Source: Luidia sarsii
Taxonomy: Eukaryota; Echinodermata; Asteroidea; Paxillosida; Luidiidae
Direction: 5' to 3'
DNA: 64,000 nucleotides
Assembly: GCA_949987565.1 (NCBI GenBank)
Contig: OX465120.1
Location: 7,888,587 to 7,952,586, forward strand
The position numbers were made by a program, and so were the translations under genes. Position 1 is the stretch's first letter. Every line of letters begins with the position of its first letter. Below, in pieces: positions 56,356 to 64,000 of this stretch. Under the pieces are notes generated by a model, which did not search any database, was not told the origin of the DNA, and saw only the letters and a list, made by a program, of their open reading frames with translations.

Positions 56356-56440
56356 GTGCTGTGGTTGGTCCAAATGCTGAAAATCTGATTGAAGGATGTC
56401 GGAGGTGTAGACTGGTTGGTGGTGTTGTCCTTGGGTATAG
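56356..56440 (-). repeat. 85-bp segment shared with 58303-58387
   Basis: Near-identical to 58303-58387 (TGGTCCAAATGCT, AATCTGATTGAAGGA, TGTAGACTGGTTGGTGGTG). It starts exactly where recognisable transposase homology ends. Confidence 0.8.
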
Positions 56441-57641
56441 TTCCCTCTTACCGGATTGACAGAGTTCTGGTGTATCCATGGTGGACAACAAACGAATGTC
56501 CTTCTTGTCCTTCCAGATGAGAGCAAGGAGGGAACCGTTCTGCCCAATGGCTGCCGACCGATAGGCAACTTCTCCTGGCTTGAGACGGACAGTCCGAAGA
56601 CTCGTGGGCATGTCGCGCCTGCATGGCATAACGTACCAACAACATTGAACTTGTCGGCATGCAGGCGGCGGAACAAGTCCGGACTACTAAAGGCTCAGTC
56701 GAGCGCGAGGTTGTAGCCTTTCCCCTTGACATTGCTGACGAGATCAGGTCGACGCTGGTGTATATGCGGAACTTAGAGCAGTAGCCAGCGGCATTCCCAG
56801 TGCTTTGGCACAGCTTATACATCTTGATTCCGAAGCGAGCCCTCTTGCATGGGTTGTACGTCCGGAAACGAAGACGGCCGTAAAACTTGAAGAGGGAGTC
56901 GTCTACGGAAATGTCTCGTTCTGGCGTGTACACGTTGGCGAAACGAACCAACAGATGGTCAATGACAGGGCGCAGCTTGTACAAACGGTCAGGGCAATCT
57001 TCAGGCCTGGCAGTGTTGTCATTCAAATGTAACGCCTGATGGATCGCCAGGAAACGGTCCCGCGGCATGGTCGATGAGAACAGGGACGTTTTCATCAGGG
57101 GATCGGTAGACCACTCCCCGTGGTGAGAGTAGGGACACTCACGATACCAGTCACTGATACACAGGGCCAGGAATGCCTGCATCTCATGGGTTGTTACGCT
57201 GGTCCACGCTCGCATGGTTGGACAGCGTGGCAGGCCGCTGACGTGCAAACCGGTTGGTCTCAGTGATGAGGATGTCAAGTAGTCCATCATCAAAGAACAC
57301 CTCGACAAGTTCCCGATAGGTGGAGTATTGGGAGAGCCGCAGATCGATTGCATCCCTTCTTCCGGAAAAGCCGTATCTGAATGGCGAGCGATTGTGTTCG
57401 TCCCAATGGAGCGTCGGGTCGGCCGAAGAAGCGCTTGGCTCGGCCAGGTTGCCGGGGTGGAGGAAGGGCCAGCGCGGGCCTTCAGGCGCTGAGCTACTAC
57501 CGATAGCGGCACATCGCAGTAATCAGTGGTTCCTGCTCGGGGAGGGGACGAACTTGAACCATCAGAGTCCAGACTGAAGTCGGAGTCGGAGTCAGAGTCA
57601 TACTGGCTCAGACCCGAGGATTCAGACGAGACATTGGCCAT
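56441..57641 (-). pseudogene. piggyBac transposase, frameshifted and C-terminally truncated
   Basis: Starts MANVSSESSG with an acidic Ser/Asp-rich N-terminus (SDSDSDFSLDSDGSSSS), typical of piggyBac proteins. Then, across frame changes: LSQYSTYRELVEVFFDDGLL (near 57340-57280, a different frame), TTHEMQAFLALCI near 57190, MPRDRFLAIHQALHL near 57060, DISVDDSLFKFYGRLRFRTY near 56900 (first catalytic Asp), FGIKMYKLCQSTGN, then FRRLHADKFNVVGT, LKPGEVAYRSA, LLALIWKDKKDIRLLSTMDT near 56490 in two other frames. At least four frame changes. Homology stops at GKRE (56441); the usual GVDRADQ region and Cys-rich C-terminal finger are missing. It could have mobilised the TTAA-flanked MITEs when intact; that is inference. 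Confidence 0.9.
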
Positions 57642-57919
57642 CGTGATACGAGGAAGAGAGCAGGAGAGATGATCGAGGCGCAGCCTATTTCAATTAGCTC
57701 AAATGCAAGGCCAATTATATTGTTCAAGTCATATGTGACCTGAAAATGAATTAGCACCATTGTATGTGGCCTGCTGACATGCTAATTCATTGAATGACTA
57801 AACTGTCTCTATTCCTCAATCCTGTCACTCAACTGTCTTGAGAATACACCCAATCGATCGCAATACGGCTGTAAAGCAATTTAGCATGACCGCGAACCCG
57901 TTATTGTCTCAACCCTCGC

Positions 57920-58138
57920 TTAACCCCATTGAGCCACTGAAACCGCAAGTTTCTGTCCCCACGAACGGGGGAACCAAGCGCAGGGCCCAGTACATTGAAA
58001 AGAGCCAGCTGGTCCATTGTTTAGGGCTGCCGGCCTTGTAACTGATAGGCATTCTGCGGTCTCCGAGTTTGGAGGTACTGGCTAGCGGGCGCAAGGTTTT
58101 TTTCTCCGGATTCGGAGGTCCCGGCGTTAAGTGGTTAA
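57920..58138. mobile_element. piggyBac-type MITE, 219 bp
   Basis: TTAACCCCATTGAGCC at the left; CCGGATTCGGAGGTCCCGGC...AAGTGGTTAA at the right, matching the right end of 46019-46720. No coding. Confidence 0.65.
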
Positions 58139-58302
58139 TGGTGGAGATGTGGTGGAGGTTGGCAAATAAAAGTTCAAATAACATAAAGGGTGCCCCCAAC
58201 GAAGAGCTGTGACAAACTGCATCCAAAGTGTACTTTCAGTTCCCCACTAAGACCATCCAACCCAATATAAGCAATCTCATTGGTTAAAGGTTGATCCTAC
58301 TG

Positions 58303-58595
58303 GTGCTACCATTGGTCCAAATGCTCAAAATCTGATTGAAGGACGTTGGAGGTGTAGACTGGTTGGTGGTGTTGTCCTTGGGTATAGAGGACCCATCACA
58401 CAGGAGAGGTCGCCAAATGTCACTGATGTGGACACTGATGTCTTGAGGAACGGTGTTGTTCTTGTAGATCTCGATGGCCTCTCTCACCCGACGGGGATGC
58501 CATCTCTCAATGCTGGTAATGAGTTTGGCTCCACTCCACTGGATGACATGATCGTTATCATGAGAGTGTTTGATGATCCCAGACTTGTCATAATC
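58303..58595 (-). pseudogene. fragment of a GIY-YIG/RT retroelement
   Basis: Minus strand from 58595: SGIIKHSHDNDHVIQWSGAK, then ERWHPRRVREAIEIYKNN, a segment that closes the GIY-YIG region of many RT-encoding elements, then a Ser/Thr-rich tail. Only about 90 residues remain. The family differs from the Penelope copies elsewhere in this window. Confidence 0.55.
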
Positions 58596-58599
58596 ATTT

Positions 58600-59424
58600 T
58601 ATTTTAACATGGCCTGGTGTGCCATGGGTGAGCTCTATTTAACATGGCCTGGTGTGCAATGGGTGAGCTCTACATGTACAGTATGTAACATGGCCTGGTG
58701 CGCCATGGGTGAGCTCTATGTAACATGGCCTGGTGTGCCATGGGTGAGCTCTATTTAACATGGCCTGGTGTGCCATGGGTGAGCTCTACATGTACAGTAT
58801 GTAACATGGCCTGGTGTGCCATGGGTGAGCTCTATGTAACATGGCCTGGTGTGACATGAGTGAGCTCTATTTAACATGGCCTGGTGTGCAATGGGTGAGC
58901 TCTATTTAACATGGGCAGCTACGCCATGGGTGAGCTCTATGTAACATGGCCTGGTGTGCCATGGGTGAGCTCTATTTAACATGGCCTGGTGTGCCATGGG
59001 TGAGCTCTATTTAACATGGCCTGGTGTGCCATGGGTGAGCTCTATGTAACATGGCCTGGTGTGACATGAGTGAGCTCTATGTAACATGGCCTGGTGCGCC
59101 ATGGGTGAGCTCAATTTAACATGGGCTGCTGCGCCATGGGTGAGCTCTATTTAACATGGCCTGGTGTGCCATGGGTGAGCTTTATTTAACATGGCCTGGT
59201 GTGCCATGGGTGAGCTCAATGTAACATGGCCTGGTGTGACATGAGTGAGCTCTATGTAACATGGCCAGGTGTGCCATGGGTGAGCTCTATATAACATGGC
59301 CTGGTGTGCCATGGGTGAGCTCTATTTAACATGGCCTGGTGTGCCATGGGTGAGCTCTATGTAACATGGTCTGGTGTGCCATGGGTGAGCTCTATGTAAC
59401 ATGGCCTGGTGTGCCATGAGTGTT
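58600..59424 (+). repeat. 35-bp tandem array, about 23 copies
   Basis: Unit CATGGCCTGGTGTGCCATGG + GTGAGCTCTATTTAA (35 bp), with CTATGTAA and CTACATGTACAGTATGTAA variants. Several units differ only by TGTGACATGAG. Shares the core GGCCTGGTGTGCC with 52560-52900. Confidence 0.95.
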
Positions 59425-59595
59425 GGGTCTGGTGTGCCAACAAAAACTACATTTTTTGTAGCCAGTTTGCCCGTTTACAATTATGGAATCTGGCTACCTG
59501 ATAGCTCAATAAAGACAGATGAGCTGTGGCACAAATCAAAACTAAAGTATGATGTGTATTGTCATTCATTTTGTCTGAGAATAAATACAAAATAT
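59425..59595 (+). repeat. conserved 3' part after the tandem array
   Basis: GTTGGGTCTGGTGTGCC, GCCAGTTTGCCC, GAGCTGTGGCAC recur at 52890-53060 in the same order, so array plus tail form one repeat family. Confidence 0.65.
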
Positions 59596-59609
59596 ATAAA
59601 TAATAGAAC

Positions 59610-59760
59610 TGGGATAGTTGACTATTTGGGAAGGCCGCCATCTAATGGCTGGATAGTTGAGGTAGTAAGAGCAGTGGTACCTTAAGCAAAAGGCCTCAGG
59701 TTCAAGTCCTGGTCCGCTCCAATTTTCTTTGATCTTTACCATTTTTTACATTATCTTTTT
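59610..59760 (+). mobile_element. S1 SINE
   Basis: Leader TTGACTATTTGGGAAGGCC, altered A box, B box GGTTCAAGTCC, tail TCCAATTTTCTTTG. Confidence 0.7.
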
Positions 59761-59919
59761 TTCTGATCGACTATAAGAAGCTCCATCCACTTTATGCAAT
59801 CCCTGAATAGCTGTAGCCAGGTTTACAACAAATTGTTCATTCATATGAATAAAAGCAGGGGCATGATCCCTGCAATTATACAGCAGTAAATGATTAAATG
59901 CTCCCAACGTTAAATAATT

Positions 59920-60030
59920 GAGAAGGCAGCCATCTAAGGGTTGAACAAGTTTGTGCGGTAAGAATGCTGGTTCCTTAAGCCACAGGTCTAGTTCCTGTCC
60001 CAGGCCAGCCAAATCGCTTTAAATTTCAGT
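59920..60030 (+). mobile_element. degenerate S1 SINE
   Basis: ATTGAGAAGGCAGCCATCTAAGGG leader and a damaged head (GGTCTAGTTCCTGTCC). Low similarity but same order. Confidence 0.45.
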
Positions 60031-60359
60031 TTTCTTTTTTTTCAGTTAATTTTTTTTGTCTGTTTATTGAAAATACAATACTGCACAAATAGAGACGGAG
60101 GTATCCAAAGATAGAGGAAGAGAGAAAACAAACCCCTTGGTAGTCTGGATGTGTAGCAATTCTGACAACTCTAGCACCAGAGAGACTGGGAAAGTCACTG
60201 TCTTGAAACTAAAGAGAAGAAATATTGTTTGACAATCTAAAGTAACAACACATCTGCTGAAAGTAATAGTATTGTTCTGAAAGATAACATTCATGTGTAT
60301 ATCTAAATCAAAGACTAGCAGCAAAAAATATGTACAAAATTGATATATCAAAGTAATAA

Positions 60360-60442
60360 AAAAAACGACTGGGAACTTTTTAACAATTTTGAAAAATGGC
60401 AAGAAAAACTTGCCTGGACCAAGACTTAAACCCGAGTCCTCG
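60360..60442 (-). mobile_element. S1 SINE half, left of MITE
   Basis: AACAATTTTGAAAAATGGCAAG (tail reversed), then reversed B-box region TTAAACCCGAGTCC. Confidence 0.6.
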
Positions 60443-60616
60443 CCAGCCGATTTCACGAAACTACAAATGTTGCGTACGCAACATTTTGTTGCGCATCTTA
60501 CAAAACATTTTGCTGTCTTTTCTAAATAGTGCACAAAAGAGCCATTGTGGCACAAGATTTACGCAACTTTTGTACGTTGCATAACTTATGCAACTTTTCT
60601 TGAAATTGGCGGCTGG
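60443..60616. mobile_element. 174-bp MITE, CCAGCCGATTTCACGAAA ends
   Basis: Left CCAGCCGATTTCACGAAA, right TTTCTTGAAATTGGCGGCTGG; subterminal GTTGCGTACGCAAC palindrome and AACTTATGCAAC words. Complete small member of the family seen at 20085 and 43600. Confidence 0.75.
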
Positions 60617-60745
60617 TTTTGTGTACCAGTGAGCTCAGGTGGTAAGAGCACTGGTAAACAAAACCAAAAGTCCTGGTCCTGAGTGCAGTAAAAGTTTTCT
60701 TTGCCATTTTTCAAAATTGTTTATAGGTTCCCAGTCAGTTTTTCC
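60617..60745 (+). mobile_element. S1 SINE half, right of MITE
   Basis: GTGAGCTCAGGTGGTAAGAGCACTGG head and GTAAAAGTTTTCTTTGCC tail, in the opposite orientation to the left half. Confidence 0.6.
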
Positions 60746-61733
60746 TTTACAGATTTAAGAAATAAATCTGGTGTACATTTTAATACTTCCACTTTTTATC
60801 TTTTATTCTAAGAAAAAGGGCTTTTTGCTTGCACTGCGAGGGCAATGAATACATTTCTTATCAGGACATGTATGCAAGAGGGGACTAAACCAACATGGCT
60901 CGACTTCGGTGAGGTTTTTTTTAAAACAAATGAATGAAAAATTGACTGGGAACTCCTCTTCAGTTTTCTAGGCAGTTTTTCCTTCTTTGTTTGACTTAAA
61001 TTGAAAGAGCTTCATCCACTTTGTGCAATCCCTATGCATGGTGATGCTAGAGTTTTGCAGTGATTAGCAAACTCCACTGGAGCACTTTGATGACAGCCTT
61101 TTATTTACACCCACAGCAGTGAGAATAACAACTGTCTGCTTGCAATCAATTAATATGTTCGATCGATATTTGTGTCCGCAAAATGAAACGAACGCCCACC
61201 TAAAATCCTGTTGCTTTGTTACGATGAACAAACTGTTAGTAAGGATAAACGTTCGTTATAGAGGTTGATTAGAACCAAAACTGTCTTCAGCAATTTTCTC
61301 CCCATTTGCCCTTGAATCAAAGTGTTTTTTGTAACTAGTATTTCATTATGCCTGTTGTTTTTTGTACTAATGAGAGCCAACTGTATTTGGGAGGCCACAT
61401 GGAAGATGTGGTAATCTCTGACAGTATAGCGCTGAAGTACCTTTCCTGTTAGCCTTGTCACAACTTTCATAAAAACTATTCCTGATCAATCAAAGTTGAT
61501 AGTTGATCATAGTTGCATAGTTGATCATCCCACAAAACAACCACAAAAAAGATATATCAAGGTCATTTGTCCTGTTTTACTTCAGCCAATTACCCACGAA
61601 CCTTCTATCATTAGCCAGTAGAAAAGAGACATTGATTTCAGCTAATAGTAACAGGTTGCTCTTTCAGAATGGGGCCACACATTCATTCCCCTTAAACCTG
61701 CAAGACTAATTTCTTTGGTCATGGGTACCCTTG
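60746..61733. other. unassigned sequence
   Basis: A minus-strand frame near 61219-61470 (RDYHIFHVASQIQLALIST) has no family I recognise. No NAT10 exon found. Confidence 0.4.
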
Positions 61734-63699
61734 TTAACCCTTTCATTACCACTGGTGACTTTCGTCGACAGCGCGTAATGAATTTTCATTACCATGGGCG
61801 ACTTTTTTTGACAAGCGCGATGAACATTTTCGATGAATAAATAATTTTGTGAGCATCCTCTGTTGTTCATACTTATACAGTTTAAAAGCTCTGTATGTAA
61901 GCTTTACAATAGTGCAAAGGTCAATGGGGGTCTCCACTGACATTTTTGGAGCAACGGCTGCGTAAACTTTTCAAAATTTGTCAAAGTTTTCCTCTGAATT
62001 CTGTTGCCATGAACGATCTATTATACTTGACTACTGTGTGGATTTCTTGCATATACTGATTCTGAGAATTATTCCATGAATTCTGACAAGAAATTGGAAT
62101 TTTGAGATTTGGAATTTTGAATCGTTGGAATTACTTGATCTTAGTGTCAAATGAAAGAGTACCGTATACCATGTACGAAAAAGCTCTCACTGAAACCATT
62201 AGTAGGCACTTTAGGGGAAAATTTGTTTTGGGTTATTTGCTTTGACAATGTTTACAGGGTGAAAGGGCAGATCAGAAGCATTACAAAACATTTTAAATTT
62301 TTGAAAAAGCACATTCCATTCCAGAGATATGATTTTTGTTGTTCATTTTATTGCGATATACAAAAATGTTGCAAACTGCTTACTGACTAAAATTACCAAA
62401 AAGTAAATCTAAAATTTAGTGGGCCTGACGTTTCGATCCTAGCAGGACCTTTCTCAAAGGCAGAGTGACAAGGACAAAACAGATACATGTACACGAAGGC
62501 AGGAGGGAGAGAGTGTACATGTATCTGTGTTGTCCTTGTCACTCTGCCTTTGAGAAAGGTCCTGCTAGGATCGAAACGTCAGGCCCACTAAATTTTAGAT
62601 TCATTTTATTGCAACGACAAAAGGAGTCAGATGTCAAAGGTCATTCTCTTTATTTTCTGTGTTTCAAGGATGGCACTGTACAATTCACATAAAACAGCCT
62701 TTACTAGTTTCTAAATTAAAAAATACTTATTGTATGGACATGACACTTTCAGGATATATTGCATGTATGCTAAGCTGTCTTTCTGGGCAAGATTAACAAA
62801 ATCAATCAATTAATTCTGTATCTTATTTGCATATTAATGAACAAAAATTAGCAAATAAATGTATTTTGTGCTGTCAACAAGACCCATACACATGAGAGAG
62901 ATTTGTATTTTGTAATAATTATTCCCTCCATTCATTAAAGGAAGCACCTTGCTCATTCTGTTGGTTTAAAACGTCACAATCTAATTTGTGAATCAATTTG
63001 CTTACTAATTGGTTCCTTCCGGAGAATTTCGCACTGAAACCAAGCGCATACGAAGTGCCGCGAAAAGCAGTGCCGGGTCATGACCTTCGAGATCGGCACA
63101 AGAAAAGTGATCGCAAAGGCTGCACACGCGTTACTTCTCTCGCCATAAAACACTATTTACATGGAATTTGAAGTTGATTTTTCAAGGAAGTACATAGGAT
63201 ATACTCAGAATGACTGTCTTTAAATTTCAAAACGATAGATTGTGTGATTTTCTTTTGATGAATTTTAAAGTTGATATGGACATTGAGACTGGATGGTCGT
63301 TGTGTGTGCGTGTGTGTGTACAGGATTTGGTCTCCTGTAATTTGATACCCCACTGAAGTGCCTACCTTTAGTATTCAATCAAGAATTGATGATGAAAAAT
63401 GGGTTTGAAAATAGCGACTTGTTCAGAAATATATTGAAAAAAGAATCCGTTCTGTAGTTTTTGAAAGATTGGGCTGTAAATTGCTTGTAATAAAAAAGAG
63501 ATTTTAGTTTCAGACCAGAAGAAAGCCCTTGTTATACTGAATAAAATACATACACATATTTTTGTTGTAAAAGTGAGTCTTCACTGAGAAAAATGATGTT
63601 GAATCAGAGAGCGAAGAAAAGCTGCCTTGGGCTCAAACCAATCTGGTAAGGAAGTGTACATGTATGCTGTCTAAAACAATGTGGTAACGAAAGGGTTAA
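61734..63699. mobile_element. 1.97-kb TTAA-flanked non-autonomous element
   Basis: Left TTAACCCTTTCATTACCACTGG, right GTGGTAACGAAAGGGTTAA: inverted termini with TTAA at both edges, a piggyBac-superfamily signature but with a different TIR from the CCACTTCGTGCC family. The left end has a subterminal direct repeat (TCATTACCACTGGTGACTTT / TCATTACCATGGGCGACTTT). No transposase seen. A Penelope-terminus palindrome is nested inside. Confidence 0.7.
62408..62599. repeat. 87-bp inverted repeat of Penelope termini
   Basis: 62408-62494 and 62513-62599 are reverse complements with one mismatch by my reading, separated by 18 bp. Each arm carries the Penelope terminal motif (GGTCCTGCTAGGATCGAAAC then GTC). 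Confidence 0.93.
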
Positions 63700-64000
63700 T
63701 AATATTATCTGATGAACTCATTGGGCATTGCATGAAGGCATAGATATTCACAATACTGTACTAACATTACAGAGCTCTATTAAAAGTATTATGCAGGGAT
63801 GCCAATGGGTTATCAGTCCAGGGCCTGAATTATTTTTTAATGGAGGTGAACATATGCGCACGCACCAAACGTAAAGCGCGTACATATAATGAACACTGAT
63901 ACATGTACAATGTATAGACCTACAATTACAAACATCTTTGAATAGAAATGAAGGGGTTGTTCATCACGGTGGTGTAGATAAGTGGAAAGGGTGATCAAAG
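63700..64000. other. unassigned sequence at the right edge
   Basis: No feature recognised. Confidence 0.4.

Noticed and set aside
61219..61470. Minus-strand frame of 83 codons as a possible NAT10 upstream exon
   Set aside because: It shows no NAT10 motif; the expected residues before the MGYG exon (HPDYQ-type) are absent.

Overview
The window looks like nuclear DNA from a marine invertebrate animal, probably a deuterostome. Genes are split into short exons by long AT-rich introns with GT-AG borders. The background is full of short palindromic words (ACATGT, TAGGCCTA, TACCGGTA) and of many transposon families. I cannot name the species.

Two conserved genes point at each other. GATD1, a DJ-1/PfpI-like class I glutamine-amidotransferase fold protein, lies on the plus strand: six in-phase exons from 1465 to 27330, with the first exon not found. 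NAT10, the RNA cytidine acetyltransferase that makes N4-acetylcytidine, lies on the minus strand from 55600 down to its stop at 30988: eight in-phase exons covering the end of the acetyltransferase domain and the C-terminal region. Its 5' exons would lie beyond the right edge. About 3.6 kb separates the two 3' ends. The two genes show no functional link beyond being neighbours.

Everything else is intronic or intergenic and mostly repetitive. 1-3.3 kb: paired tRNA-like SINEs and GATD1 exons. 3.3-6.6 kb: a long-TIR MITE, a tandem pair of tRNA-like elements, and a broken Penelope-like element. 7772-12457: a young Gypsy-type LTR retrotransposon with intact LTRs and a long pol frame, but a shortened gag and a broken protease. 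13-19 kb: ACATGT microsatellites, a GATC-dense block, an 85-bp direct repeat and a second Penelope copy. 20-29 kb: piggyBac-type MITEs, a decayed Gypsy fragment, a third Penelope copy and SINEs. 31.2-39.8 kb: an 8.6-kb array of a 25-bp satellite that fills the last NAT10 intron. 41-55 kb: more MITEs and SINEs, a 1.2-kb G-rich minisatellite and a Gypsy integrase fragment. 55.6-64 kb: a broken piggyBac transposase, a histone-type 3' stem-loop, a 35-bp tandem array, more SINEs, and a 2-kb TTAA-flanked element that contains a near-perfect 87-bp palindrome.

The most unusual items are the NAT10-intron satellite with its 1,700-1,725-bp higher-order repeat, the histone-type stem-loop on the transposase strand, the 87-bp Penelope-terminus palindrome, and an apparent gap in NAT10 coding sequence between two exons that still join in frame.
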